This document shows positions 34,857 through 43,396 of a DNA stretch of 64,000 nucleotides, in pieces. This DNA comes from JBMDXB01 sp048594975 (GTDB taxonomy: Bacteria; Acidobacteriota; Vicinamibacteria; Vicinamibacterales; 2-12-FULL-66-21): contig JBMDXQ010000067.1 of assembly GCA_048594975.1 (NCBI GenBank), positions 1 to 64,000 on the forward strand. Reading direction: 5' to 3'. Position numbers and translations under genes: made by a program. Under the pieces are notes generated by a model that had not been told where the DNA came from, did no database searches, and saw only the letters and a program-made list of their open reading frames with translations. Positions within the stretch are counted from its first letter, which is position 1. Each line of letters begins with the position of its first letter.

Positions 34857-35777
34857 TCAGCGCAGGACCGCGTCGGCCTGCTCATGGGCATGATAGGAGC
34901 TGCGGACCAGCGGTCCCGACTCCACGTGGCCGAACCCGAGCTCCGCTCCGATCCGTTTCAGCTCCACGAACTCCGCGGGCGTGTAGTACCTGGCGACCGG
35001 CATGTTGGCGACCGAGGGCCGCAAGTACTGGCCGATCGTCACGACCTCGCAGCCGACGGCACGCAGGTCCCGCAGCGTCTGCACCAGCTCGTCCCATTCC
35101 TCGCCGAGGCCGGCCATGATGCCCGACTTCGTGGGTATCGAGGGCGCGTAGCGCCGCGCACGCCCGAGCAGTTCGAGGGCCCGCAGATAGCGGCCGCCCG
35201 GCCGGGCCGTGCGGTAGAGGCGCGGGACCGTCTCGATGTTGTGGTTCAGCACGTCGGGCCGGGCGTCCAGCACCGTATGCAGCGCCGCCTCGTCCCCCTT
35301 GAAGTCGGGAATCAGGACCTCGATGCGGCAGGCGGGGACGCGCGTTCGTGTCTCGGCGATGGTCCGGGCGAACTGCGACGCGCCGAAGTCCGGGAGATCG
35401 TCGCGGTCGACCGAGGTCACGACCACGTGCGCGAGGCCCATGGCGCCGACGGCGCGCGCGACGTTCAGCGGCTCGTCCGGGTCGGGCGGCTTCGGGGCGC
35501 CGTGCACGACGTTGCAGTAGCCGCACGAACGCGTGCAGGTGTCGCCGAGGATCATGAACGTCGCCGTCCCGTGGTGCCAGCACTCGCCGATGTTCGGGCA
35601 GTTCGCTTCTTCGCAGACGGTGTGGAGCTTGAGGCCGCGCATGAGCCCCTTCAGCCGCAGGTAGTTCGGCGATCCGGGCGCTCGGACCCTGAGCCACTCG
35701 GGCTTGGGCGCCCGCGGGAGCTCCTCGGCCCGCTTGCGGCGCCCGCGGATGAAGTTCAACGGCGCGGTCTGCATCAT
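34857..35777 (-). CDS. lipA: lipoyl synthase
   Basis: Radical-SAM enzyme that inserts two sulphurs into octanoyl groups on E2 and other lipoyl domains. It has 306 residues. The auxiliary cluster ligands are in CEEANCPNIGEC (near residues 55-66), the radical-SAM CxxxCxxC in DTCTRSCGYCNV (near 80-91), followed by DRDDLPDFG and NHNIETVPRLY, with the C-terminal SSYHAHEQ serine ligand. It directly serves the PDH E2 encoded upstream in the window. Its start shares a bidirectional promoter with the divergent metallo-hydrolase. UDG follows, apparently in the same transcript. Confidence 0.97.
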   Translation of the reverse strand: MMQTAPLNFIRGRRKRAEELPRAPKPEWLRVRAPGSPNYLRLKGLMRGLKLHTVCEEANCPNIGECWHHGTATFMILGDTCTRSCGYCNVVHGAPKPPDPDEPLNVARAVGAMGLAHVVVTSVDRDDLPDFGASQFARTIAETRTRVPACRIEVLIPDFKGDEAALHTVLDARPDVLNHNIETVPRLYRTARPGGRYLRALELLGRARRYAPSIPTKSGIMAGLGEEWDELVQTLRDLRAVGCEVVTIGQYLRPSVANMPVARYYTPAEFVELKRIGAELGFGHVESGPLVRSSYHAHEQADAVLR

Positions 35778-35785
35778 TCAGTGGA

Positions 35786-35793
35786 ATTATACT
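35786..35793. promoter_or_regulatory. bidirectional leaderless -10 element between lipA and the MBL hydrolase
   Basis: The sequence ATTATACT holds TATACT on the plus strand (35788-35793), ending 8 bases before ATG 35802, and TATAAT on the minus strand (35791-35786), ending 8 bases before the lipA ATG at 35777. Two -10 boxes on opposite strands thus overlap by 4 bases. The whole intergenic region is only 24 bases. Confidence 0.6.
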
Positions 35794-35801
35794 AGGCGGC
35801 G

Positions 35802-36503
35802 ATGTCGGCCCTCTCCATCACCTGGCTTGGCCACGCCACCTTCGTCATCACCACGCCGGGCGGCAAGCGCATCGTCACCGATCCGTGGCTGGAAGGGAAC
35901 CCGAGCTGCCCGGCCGGGCAGCGCCGCATCGACAAGGCAGACCTCATCCTGTTGTCCCACGGGCACTCCGACCACTCGGGCGATATCGTGGCGGTGTCGC
36001 GGGCGACCGACGCGCCGATCGTCGCGGTACACGAACTGTCGCTGTGGCTCGAGAAGAAGGGCCTGCGCAACGTGCTGGGCATGGGCATCGGCGGCACCCT
36101 CACGGTCGCTGGGCTCGAGGTGACGATGGTGCCGGCGGTCCACTCGAGCAGCGTGGTCGAGAACGACGCGATCGTCTACCTCGGGCAGCCGGCGGGCTTC
36201 GTAGTGCGGCTCGAGAACCAGCACGCGCTGTACTTTGCCGGCGATACCGCGCTCTTCGGCGACATGCGCCTCATCGGCGAGATGTACGCCCCGGAGATCG
36301 CCTTCCTGCCGATCGGCGACCATTACACGATGGGACCGGACGCGGCGGCGCGCGCGGCACGGATGCTCGGCGTCCGGCAGATCGTGCCGATGCACTACGG
36401 CACCTTCCCGGTGCTCACCGGGACGCCCGACCGCCTGAAGCGGCTCGTCGAGCCGCACGGCATCGACGTGCTGGTACTCAAGCCGGGCGAGACCGCCTCC
36501 TAA
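35802..36503 (+). CDS. UPF0173-type metal-dependent hydrolase (MBL fold)
   Basis: A compact metallo-beta-lactamase-fold hydrolase of 233 residues. The metal motif LLSHGHSDHSGD is near residue 52, with the further ligands in VPAVHSS (near 110), FAGDTALFGDM (near 146) and MHYGTFPVL (near 197). The N-terminal ITWLGHATFVI is typical of the UPF0173/UlaG-like branch. The substrate is unknown. It is divergently transcribed from lipA and ends in a heptad-repeat spacer. Confidence 0.92.
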   Translation: MSALSITWLGHATFVITTPGGKRIVTDPWLEGNPSCPAGQRRIDKADLILLSHGHSDHSGDIVAVSRATDAPIVAVHELSLWLEKKGLRNVLGMGIGGTLTVAGLEVTMVPAVHSSSVVENDAIVYLGQPAGFVVRLENQHALYFAGDTALFGDMRLIGEMYAPEIAFLPIGDHYTMGPDAAARAARMLGVRQIVPMHYGTFPVLTGTPDRLKRLVEPHGIDVLVLKPGETAS

Positions 36504-36577
36504 TCCCTGATCCCGAACCGCTGATCCCGATCCTCGATCCCGGATCCTGGTCCCGACCGCTGGCGGCGCGGGTCGGG
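36501..36577. repeat. heptad array NNATCCC plus hairpin
   Basis: From the stop codon itself (TAA at 36501-36503), units TAATCCC, TGATCCC, GAACCGC and TGATCCC recur every seven bases to 36528, then GATCC-type units to 36555 with one shorter step. A hairpin CCCGACC / GGTCGGG (36552-36558, 36571-36577) ends the tract. The unit resembles that of the array at 25308-25391. Confidence 0.75.
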
Positions 36578-36621
36578 CGCCCCAGGTAATATCTGCTTAT
36601 GCTAATTCAACAACTATAAAT

Positions 36622-36650
36622 TTGACTTCTGACCTTCGGGTCCCTACAGT
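36622..36650 (+). promoter_or_regulatory. ilvD: leaderless sigma70-type promoter of ilvD
   Basis: -35 TTGACT (36622-36627), a 17-base spacer, -10 TACAGT (36645-36650), then 6 bases to ATG 36657. The surrounding 36590-36640 is conspicuously AT-rich for this genome. No ribosome site lies between the -10 and the ATG, so the transcript should begin at the start codon. Confidence 0.75.
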
Positions 36651-36656
36651 GACTCA

Positions 36657-38324
36657 ATGGCTGCCGTCAGGCGCAGTGCGGCGATCGTCGACGGCCCGTC
36701 GCGGGCGGGCGCGCGCGCCATGCTCAAGGCCGTCGGCTTCACCGACGAGGACCTGCGGAAACCGCTCGTCGGCGTCGCCAATACCTGGATCGAGATCGGT
36801 CCGTGCAACCTGCACCTGCGGGAGCTGGCCGTTCCGGTCAAGGCGGGCATCCGTGCCGCGGGCGCTACCCCCCTCGAGTTCAACACCGTCTCGGTCTCCG
36901 ACGGCATCACCATGGGCACCGAGGGGATGCGGATGTCGCTCGTCAGCCGCGAGGTGATTGCGGACTCGATCGAGCTTGTGGCCCGCGCCAACCAGTTCGA
37001 CGCGCTCATCGTCCTCGTCGGCTGCGACAAGACGATCCCGGCGGCGGCGATGGCGCTCGCCCGGCTGGATATCCCCGGGCTCGTCCTCTACGGCGGATCG
37101 ATTGCACCCGGACGCTGGCAGGAGCGCGACGTCACCATCCAGGACGTGTACGAGGCAATCGGCGCGCACGCGTGCGGCCGGATGAGCGACGGCGACCTGG
37201 CATCGCTCGAGGCGCAGGCCTGCCCGGGGGCCGGCGCGTGCGGGGGGCAGTTCACCGCCAACACCATGGCCACGGCGCTGGAATTTCTCGGACTCTCGCC
37301 GCTCGGCAGCGCGAGCGTCCCGGCGCTCGACCCCCAGAAGACGCGCGTCGCCACCGCCGCGGGACGCCTTGTCGTCGCGCTTTTGGAGAAGGACATCCGG
37401 CCGCGTGCCATCCTGACGCGGCACGCCTTCGAGAACGCGATCGCGGGCGTGGCCGCGACCGGCGGCTCCACCAACTCCATCCTGCACCTGCTGGCCATCG
37501 CCCGCGAGGCCGGCGTGCCCTTGACCATCGACGACTTCAATCCGATCAGCGCGTCCGTGCCGCTCATCGCCGATCTGAAGCCGGCGGGCCGGTACGTGGC
37601 CACCGACCTGTTCGCCGCCGGCGGCACCGGCATCGTAGCGCGCAGGCTGGCGGCGGCCGGACGGCTTCACGCCGACGCGGTTACGGTCACGGGACGGTCG
37701 CTGGCCGAGGAGGCGGCCGGCATCACGGACTCGCCGGGCCAGCATGTCGTGGTCGAAATCGAGGCGCCGCTCAAACCGACCGGCGGTCTCGTCGTGCTCA
37801 AGGGGAACCTGGCGCCCGACGGCTGCGTGGTCAAGACCGCCGGGACCGGCGCGGCGCGCTACCGCGGACCTGCGCGGGTTTTCGAGAGCGAAGAGGCGGC
37901 GTTCTCAGCGGTGCAGCAGTGCCGCATCACCGCCGGCGACGTCGTGGTGATCCGGAACGAGGGCCCGAAGGGCGGGCCGGGTATGCGCGAAATGCTCGCC
38001 GTCACGGCCGCGATCATGGGCGAAGGGCTCGGGGACTCGGTGGCGCTCGTGACCGACGGGCGTTTCTCCGGCGCGACGCGCGGGCTGATGGTCGGCCACG
38101 TGGCCCCGGAAGCGGCATCGGGCGGCCCCATCGCCATCGTCCGGGACGGCGACGTGGTCGACATCGACGTCGCGAACTGCCGGCTGCATCTCGAGCTCAG
38201 CGACGCGGAGGTCCGCGAGCGCCTCGCGCGATGGACGCCGCCGCCGCCGCACTACGAGACGGGCGTGATGGCGAAGTACGCGCGGCTGGTGTCGTCGGCG
38301 GCGCTCGGGGCGGTGACGGGTTGA
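36657..38324 (+). CDS. ilvD: dihydroxy-acid dehydratase
   Basis: Dehydrates 2,3-dihydroxy-3-methylvalerate and -isovalerate in isoleucine and valine synthesis. It has 555 residues, the usual length. The Fe-S cysteines are in LVGCDKTIPAA (near residue 122) and ACPGAGACGGQFTANT (near 194), followed by GGSTNSILHLLAIAREAG and the C-terminal VTDGRFSGATRG and GHVAPEAASGGP. It is the first gene of the complete ilvD-B-N-C-E cluster, all on the plus strand. Confidence 0.97.
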   Translation: MAAVRRSAAIVDGPSRAGARAMLKAVGFTDEDLRKPLVGVANTWIEIGPCNLHLRELAVPVKAGIRAAGATPLEFNTVSVSDGITMGTEGMRMSLVSREVIADSIELVARANQFDALIVLVGCDKTIPAAAMALARLDIPGLVLYGGSIAPGRWQERDVTIQDVYEAIGAHACGRMSDGDLASLEAQACPGAGACGGQFTANTMATALEFLGLSPLGSASVPALDPQKTRVATAAGRLVVALLEKDIRPRAILTRHAFENAIAGVAATGGSTNSILHLLAIAREAGVPLTIDDFNPISASVPLIADLKPAGRYVATDLFAAGGTGIVARRLAAAGRLHADAVTVTGRSLAEEAAGITDSPGQHVVVEIEAPLKPTGGLVVLKGNLAPDGCVVKTAGTGAARYRGPARVFESEEAAFSAVQQCRITAGDVVVIRNEGPKGGPGMREMLAVTAAIMGEGLGDSVALVTDGRFSGATRGLMVGHVAPEAASGGPIAIVRDGDVVDIDVANCRLHLELSDAEVRERLARWTPPPPHYETGVMAKYARLVSSAALGAVTG

Positions 38325-38416
38325 GGCGGGGCGGGAATCTGGCGGATGGCGGGCGGCCCTGAATGGCTGCGTGACGACTGCTGCCACACGCCCGCCCGCG
38401 TTGGGCGTGCAGGCCG

Positions 38417-38483
38417 CACGACGCACGTGGCACGTCGCCGGTGATGCCCGTCGCATATCGCAGGTGACGCACGTCGCAGGGGA
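38417..38483. repeat. intergenic CACGTCG heptad repeat
   Basis: Units CACGACG, CACGTGG and CACGTCG lie in phase at 38417, 38424 and 38431, and related 7- and 9-base units (CCCGTCG, CATATCG, CACGTCG) continue to 38483. It lies between ilvD and ilvB, directly before the ilvB leader. Confidence 0.7.
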
Positions 38484-38491
38484 CAGGGACT

Positions 38492-40207
38492 ATGAAGAGA
38501 ACAGGCGCACAGATCCTGTGGGAATGCCTCGTTCGTGAAGGGGTGACCGACGTCTTCGGCTACCCGGGGGGCGCGATCCTGCCCGCCTACGACGCGATGC
38601 TCGACTTCCCGATCCGCCACATCCTGGTGCGCCACGAGCAGGGCGCCACGCACATGGCGGACGGCTTCGCGCGCGCCAGCGGACGGGTCGGCGTCGCCAT
38701 CGCGACGTCGGGACCCGGCGCCACGAACATGGTTACCGGCATCGCCACCGCGATGATGGACTCGTCGCCGCTCGTCTGCGTCACCGGTCAGGTCGGGAGC
38801 CGTCTGATCGGGTCGGACGCGTTCCAGGAAACGGACATCACCGGGATCACCCTGCCGATCACGAAGCACAACTACCTGGTCACGCGCCCGCAGGATGTCG
38901 CGAAGGCCGTGCGCGAGGCGTTCGCCGTCGCGGTCGCGGGGCGCCCCGGCCCGGTGCTCATCGACATCACCAAGGATGCGCAGCAGGGCACGTGCGAGTT
39001 CGACTGGGACGCGGCCGCCCCCAACGAACGGCACTGCCGGCGCCCCGAGGCCCGCATCTCGGAGGCGGATCGCGCCCGCACGCTCGATCTGATCAACGGC
39101 GCGGAGCGGCCGGTCATCCTCGCCGGCCACGGCATTCTCATCTCCGGGGCGATGCCGCTCGTGCGCGAGCTGGCCGAGCGCGCGCGCATCCCGATCGCGA
39201 TGACGCTGCTCGGCATCGGCGCGATCCCGGCGTCGCACCCGCTGAACCTCGGGATGATGGGCATGCACGGCGAAGCCTGGGTGAACCATGCCATCCAGGA
39301 GGCCGACCTGCTCATCGCGCTGGGCATGCGCTTCGACGACCGCGTCACCGGCAACCTGCGCACCTACGCGCCGAATGCCCGGAAGATCCACGTCGATATC
39401 GACGCCGCCGAGATCGGCAAGAACGTCCCGGTCGACGTCGGCATCGTCGGCGACCTCTGCGACGTGCTCGCCGCGCTGCTCCCCGGGGTCGACTACGGCG
39501 ACCGCCGCGGCTGGCTGGCGCGCATCGCCGAGGTCAAGGGCGATAGCGCCGTCCGCGACATCCAGAACCTCCCGGACGACGGGCACCTGTACGCCGCGCA
39601 CGTGGTCAACGACTTGTGGCGCGCGACGCACGGCCGCGCCGTCGTGGTCACCGACGTCGGCCAGCACCAGATGTGGGAGGCGCAGTACTACCACCACGAC
39701 ACGCCGCGGTCGCTCATCACCTCCGGCGGCCTGGGGACCATGGGCTTTGCGCTGCCGGCGGCAATCGGCGCCAAGGTCGCGCGGCCGGACGCGGAGGTGT
39801 GGGCGGTGGTCGGAGACGGCGGCTTCCAGATGACGATGGCGGAGCTGGCGACGATCAAGCAGGAAGGGCTCGATCTCAACGTCGCGATCGTGAACAACGG
39901 GTACCTGGGGATGGTGCGGCAGTGGCAGGAGTTCTTTTACGAGCGCCGCTACGCCGCGACGCCGCTGCTCAGCCCGGACTTCGCGCAGATCGCCGCCGCC
40001 TACGGCCTGCGCGGCTTCACCGTGCGGGGGCGCGCCGAGGTCGTCCCCGCGATCGAGGCGGCGCGCACGCATCGCGGCACGGTGGTGCTCGATTTTCAGG
40101 TGGAGCAGGAAGACAGCGTGTACCCGATGGTCCCGGCCGGCGCGGATCTGCACGCGATGATCCGGCGGCCGTCGCCCATCGCGGAGACAGGCGCGGAGGT
40201 GCTGTGA
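38492..40207 (+). CDS. ilvB: acetolactate synthase large (catalytic) subunit
   Basis: TPP-dependent condensation of two pyruvates, or pyruvate and 2-ketobutyrate, the first common step of valine and isoleucine synthesis. It has 571 residues. The catalytic Glu is in RHEQGATHMADG (near 49), FQETDITGITLPITKHN (near 112), and the TPP motif GDGGFQMTMAELAT (near 442) ends with the NN pair. The start is ATG 38492 after AGGGA. Its stop overlaps the small-subunit GTG by four bases (GTGA). Confidence 0.97.
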   Translation: MKRTGAQILWECLVREGVTDVFGYPGGAILPAYDAMLDFPIRHILVRHEQGATHMADGFARASGRVGVAIATSGPGATNMVTGIATAMMDSSPLVCVTGQVGSRLIGSDAFQETDITGITLPITKHNYLVTRPQDVAKAVREAFAVAVAGRPGPVLIDITKDAQQGTCEFDWDAAAPNERHCRRPEARISEADRARTLDLINGAERPVILAGHGILISGAMPLVRELAERARIPIAMTLLGIGAIPASHPLNLGMMGMHGEAWVNHAIQEADLLIALGMRFDDRVTGNLRTYAPNARKIHVDIDAAEIGKNVPVDVGIVGDLCDVLAALLPGVDYGDRRGWLARIAEVKGDSAVRDIQNLPDDGHLYAAHVVNDLWRATHGRAVVVTDVGQHQMWEAQYYHHDTPRSLITSGGLGTMGFALPAAIGAKVARPDAEVWAVVGDGGFQMTMAELATIKQEGLDLNVAIVNNGYLGMVRQWQEFFYERRYAATPLLSPDFAQIAAAYGLRGFTVRGRAEVVPAIEAARTHRGTVVLDFQVEQEDSVYPMVPAGADLHAMIRRPSPIAETGAEVL

Positions 40208-40752
40208 GCAACGCCATCAGGCACACCTTTGTCGTACACGTCGAGGACGAGCCGGGCGCGCTCACGCGCGTCTCGTCGCTCTTCCGCCGCCGCGGCTTCA
40301 ACATCGTCTCGCTGACCGTCGGCGCCACGGACGTCGCCGGGATCTCGCGGATGACCATCGTGGTCGAAGCCGCCGACAGCGCCGCCCGGCGCATCGAGGC
40401 GCACATCTGGAAGCTGGTGAACGTCATCCGCGTGGAGGACATCACCCACAGCGCGGCGGTGTGGCGCGAGCTGGTGCTGATCAAGGTGGCGGCTGACGCC
40501 GACGCGCGCATCCACGTGATGAAGCTCGCCGACGTCTTCCGCGCGCGCATCGTCGACGTCGCGCCCGACTCGCTGATCCTGGAGATGACCGGGACCGAGG
40601 ACAAGATCGCGGGCCTGCTCGAGAACCTGCGCCCGTTCGGCCTTCTCGAGGTCGCCCGTACCGGCCACGTCGCAATGACGCGCGGCATCGCCGCCCGTTC
40701 TGCCGAGCGCGCGTACCAGACCAGCGAGGAAGCCGGCGTCTGCTCCGTGTAA
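40204..40752 (+). CDS. ilvN: acetolactate synthase small (regulatory) subunit
   Basis: Regulatory subunit that activates IlvB and confers valine feedback inhibition. It has 182 residues: N-terminal ACT domain (HTFVVHVEDEPGALTRVSSLF, about 6-26) and a C-terminal ACT-like domain (WRELVLIKVAAD, EMTGTEDKIAGLLENL). It starts at the GTG overlapping the ilvB stop. An IlvH-type length rather than the short IlvN of enteric AHAS I; both names are used for this subunit. Confidence 0.95.
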   Translation: MSNAIRHTFVVHVEDEPGALTRVSSLFRRRGFNIVSLTVGATDVAGISRMTIVVEAADSAARRIEAHIWKLVNVIRVEDITHSAAVWRELVLIKVAADADARIHVMKLADVFRARIVDVAPDSLILEMTGTEDKIAGLLENLRPFGLLEVARTGHVAMTRGIAARSAERAYQTSEEAGVCSV

Positions 40753-40865
40753 CGCGGGTCCGCGGCCGGGAACCGTGATCCGGGCTCCGATCTCCGCCAC
40801 CCGATGCTCACGCCTTCAGGCGGACGTTGATCGGGCGAGGATTCACGCGTCGCACGCCGTACGTT

Positions 40866-40904
40866 GAGCACGTCGCGCCTCGAGCACGTGCCCGCGGAGC
40901 ACGT
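40866..40904. repeat. GAGCACGT repeats before ilvC
   Basis: GAGCACGT occurs at 40866, 40882 and 40897, spaced 16 and 15 bases, in the 180-base spacer between ilvN and ilvC, together with related CGTCGCACG. It is a looser form of the intergenic repeats; a regulatory role for the ilvC transcript is also possible. Confidence 0.5.
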
Positions 40905-40931
40905 GACAGAGACGTTTTGAGAGGACAGCCC

Positions 40932-41960
40932 ATGGCCATCATGTTCTACGACAAGGACGCCGACATCGAACTCATTCGCCAGCGCAAGGTCGCCGTTCTC
41001 GGGTACGGCTCGCAGGGGCACGCGCACGCGCTGAATTTGCAGGACAGCGGCGTCGCCGTCCGTGTCGGCCTGCCGGAGGCCAGCAGCTCGCGCGTGAAGG
41101 CGAAAGGGGCCGGGTTGACCGTCGGGACGCCCTCCGAGGTGTGCGCATGGGCGGACGTGATCATGGTGCTGACGCCGGACACCAGCCAGGCGCAGCTCTA
41201 TGCCGAGGCCATCGCGCCGAACCTCGCACCCGGCAAGGCGCTGCTGTTTGCCCACGGCTTCAACATCCGATTCGGCGGCATCGTCCCGCCGCCCGACGTG
41301 GACGTGGCGATGATCGCGCCGAAGTCGCCCGGGCACCGGGTGCGCGAGCTGTTCGTCGAAGGGGCAGGCACGCCGGCGCTGCTCGCCGTGCATCAGGACG
41401 CGACCGGGCGCGCGGGGGCGCTGGCGCTCTCCTACGCGAAGGCGCTCGGCGTCACGCGTGCCGGCGTCATCCAGACGACCTTCTCCGAGGAGACCGAGAC
41501 CGATCTCTTCGGCGAGCAGGCAGTGCTCTGCGGCGGGGTCAGCGCCCTCGTGAAGGCCGGCTTCGAGACGCTCGTCGACGCCGGCTATCAGCCGGAGATT
41601 GCCTACTTCGAGTGCCTGCACGAGCTGAAGTTGATCGTCGACCTGATGTACCGCGGCGGCCTGAACTACATGCGCTACTCGGTCAGCGACACGGCCGAGC
41701 ACGGCGATTACACCGGCGGCCCGCGCATCGTGACCGAGGAGACGCGGCGCGAGATGCGGCGCATGCTCGCCGAGATCCAGGACGGGACCTATGCGCGCAC
41801 GTGGGTGGCGGAACACGCCGCCGGGCGCCCGTGGTTCGAGGCGACGCGGGCGCACGAGCGCGTGCACCAGATCGAGCAGGTCGGCGCGCGGCTGCGCGAG
41901 ATGATGCCGTTCCTCGACCCGGTGAAGACGGCAACGCCGGCGGGGGCCGGCGCGGCATGA
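40932..41960 (+). CDS. ilvC: ketol-acid reductoisomerase (class I)
   Basis: Alkyl migration and NADPH reduction of acetolactate/acetohydroxybutyrate. It has 342 residues, class I. The NADPH Rossmann motif GYGSQGHAHALNL is near residues 25-37, MIAPKSPGHRVRE near 130, the Mg-binding residues are in EETETDLFGEQAVLCGG (near 187) and the C-terminal knotted domain has EIAYFECLHELKLIVDLMY. The start is ATG 40932 with AGAGGACAG upstream. The C-terminus ends with Ala/Gly-rich residues. The stop overlaps the ilvE ATG. Confidence 0.97.
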   Translation: MAIMFYDKDADIELIRQRKVAVLGYGSQGHAHALNLQDSGVAVRVGLPEASSSRVKAKGAGLTVGTPSEVCAWADVIMVLTPDTSQAQLYAEAIAPNLAPGKALLFAHGFNIRFGGIVPPPDVDVAMIAPKSPGHRVRELFVEGAGTPALLAVHQDATGRAGALALSYAKALGVTRAGVIQTTFSEETETDLFGEQAVLCGGVSALVKAGFETLVDAGYQPEIAYFECLHELKLIVDLMYRGGLNYMRYSVSDTAEHGDYTGGPRIVTEETRREMRRMLAEIQDGTYARTWVAEHAAGRPWFEATRAHERVHQIEQVGARLREMMPFLDPVKTATPAGAGAA

Positions 41961-42898
41961 GCGCCGGCGGCCATTCCGTCTGGATGAACGGCCGCATCGT
42001 CGCGCCCGACGAGGCGGTCGTCCCGTTCCTCACGCCGGCCCTGCACTACGGCGCCGGAGTCTTTGAAGGCATCCGCTGCTACTCGACCCCGGCCGGCCCG
42101 GCGGTGTTCCGACTGCGCGATCACGTCGAGCGGCTGCTCCGCTCCGCGCGGACCTTCGGTTTCCGCGAGCTGCCCTACGACGCCGACACGCTCTGCGCCG
42201 CGGTGCGCGAGCTCGTCGCCGCCAACGGCCTCGAGGAGTGCTATATCCGGCCGGTGCTGTATCTCGCCGAGGGCGGATGGAACCTGAACGTCGACGGCGG
42301 GCGCGCGCACGTCGGGATCGCGGTGTGGCCGTGGACCAATTACCTCGGCGAAGAGGCGCGCGAGCGCGGCATCCGCGCGAACATCTCATCGTTCACCCGG
42401 CACCACCCCAACGTGTCGATGACCAAGGCGAAGGTGATCGGCAACTACGCGAACTCGTTCCTGGCCAAGACCGAGTCGGTGCGGCTCGGCTTCGAGGAGG
42501 CCATCCTGCTCGACCCGGAAGGCTACGTGGCCGAGTGCACGGGTGAGAACCTCTTCGTCGTCCGCGGCGACCTGCTGTTCACGCCGCCGGCGGCCGGCAT
42601 CCTCGACGGGATCACGCGCCAGACGGTGATCACGCTGGCGCGCGACGCCGGCTACGACGTGCAGGAGGCGCGCATTAGTCGCGACGACCTGTACGGCGCA
42701 GACGAGGTGTTCGTCTGCGGCACCGCCGCCGAGGTGATCGGCCTGCGCGAAGTCGATTTCCGGACGATCGGCGAGGGACGCTCGGGGCCGATCACCCGCG
42801 TGCTGCAGCGCGCTTACTCCGGTGCCGTCCACGGCAGCGACGTGCGCTCGCAGGAATGGCTCGACTACGTCATCGAATCGGCGGCGTCCCGGACATAG
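41957..42898 (+). CDS. ilvE: branched-chain amino acid aminotransferase
   Basis: PLP-dependent class IV transaminase for the last step of valine, isoleucine and leucine synthesis. It has 313 residues. N-terminal VPFLTPALHYGAGVFEGIR (substrate and PLP region, near 24-42), the PLP Lys region MTKAKVIGNYANS (near 156), AECTGENLFVVRG (Glu near 192) and the C-terminal GTAAEVIGLREVDFR. It starts at the ATG overlapping the ilvC stop. It completes the ilv cluster; leuABCD are not present here. Confidence 0.95.
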   Translation: MSAGGHSVWMNGRIVAPDEAVVPFLTPALHYGAGVFEGIRCYSTPAGPAVFRLRDHVERLLRSARTFGFRELPYDADTLCAAVRELVAANGLEECYIRPVLYLAEGGWNLNVDGGRAHVGIAVWPWTNYLGEEARERGIRANISSFTRHHPNVSMTKAKVIGNYANSFLAKTESVRLGFEEAILLDPEGYVAECTGENLFVVRGDLLFTPPAAGILDGITRQTVITLARDAGYDVQEARISRDDLYGADEVFVCGTAAEVIGLREVDFRTIGEGRSGPITRVLQRAYSGAVHGSDVRSQEWLDYVIESAASRT

Positions 42899-43165
42899 AG
42901 GGGCGGTCCGTCGCCTCCTTCGAGAACCTGAGGCCGCGCACGCGGCCACGAGGCCGGTGACCTCGCCGGCGTTGTTGCGAGTGAAGCGCACGATGCCGAA
43001 CTCGCCGCGGAGCCGTCCGCCAGCAGCGGTTCGAGCAGTGCCGGCCCCCGGCTTGAGCCGTTCGACCCTGAGCGTGCCCTCGTTCAGCGTCACGCGATAG
43101 GGAGATCGATCTCGTCGCCGCGGTACACGCCGGCGAACGACTGCAGCTGCGCCGACGTCGGCGCA
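42899..43165 (-). pseudogene. remnant of a serine-hydrolase C-terminal domain (DUF3471-like)
   Basis: Read on the minus strand in three successive frames, the DNA yields QSFAGVYRGDEIDL, then YRVTLNEGTLRVERLKPG and EFGIVRFTRNNAGEVTGLV, then VRGLRFSKEA. This is the pattern of the beta-sandwich domain at the end of many beta-lactamase-type serine hydrolases (F-x-G-x-Y ... V-x-F-x-R-x3-G-x-VTG). At least two frameshifts and no catalytic domain upstream make it a decayed fragment. It lies antisense just behind ilvE. Confidence 0.55.
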
Positions 43166-43306
43166 ACGCCTCCACGCGCTCGAGAACGTCCCCGGTGGGT
43201 TCGGGATTGGAGCAACGCCTCGGCCGCGTCGGCGAGCGGGCGGAATCATAAGCACGTGAAATATAAGCAGAATGACTATCAATTAGACGAATCGCCGGCC
43301 AGTTGC
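43166..43306. other. AT-rich spacer before the pheA leader
   Basis: No gene recognised. The stretch 43245-43310 is AT-rich for the genome and probably carries the promoter of the pheA leader. It has no heptad array. Confidence 0.4.
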
Positions 43307-43312
43307 TAGATT
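43307..43312 (+). promoter_or_regulatory. -10 box of the pheA leader
   Basis: TAGATT ends 6 bases before GTG 43319, the same spacing as other leaderless starts here. The TTAGAC at 43283-43288 is a poor -35. Confidence 0.4.
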
Positions 43313-43318
43313 GGGCGC

Positions 43319-43396
43319 GTGACGGCACACGGCTGTTTCGGGCTCTTCTTCGTGGTCACGACCGGCCAGGTCTGGCCGGACGCGCGCTGCGAGTAG
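43319..43396 (+). CDS. pheL: putative pheA leader peptide
   Basis: A 25-residue open frame from GTG to TAG (VTAHGCFGLFFVVTTG then QVWPDARCE). Three of its codons are Phe TTC, two of them adjacent (43337, 43346, 43349), upstream of prephenate dehydratase and followed by an intrinsic terminator. This is the layout of a classical transcription attenuator. The Phe enrichment is modest compared with the enteric pheL, and no conservation test could be made. Confidence 0.5.
   Translation: MTAHGCFGLFFVVTTGQVWPDARCE

Noticed and set aside
43319..43396. Tryptophan leader peptide
   Set aside because: Only one Trp codon, against three Phe codons, and the downstream gene is pheA.
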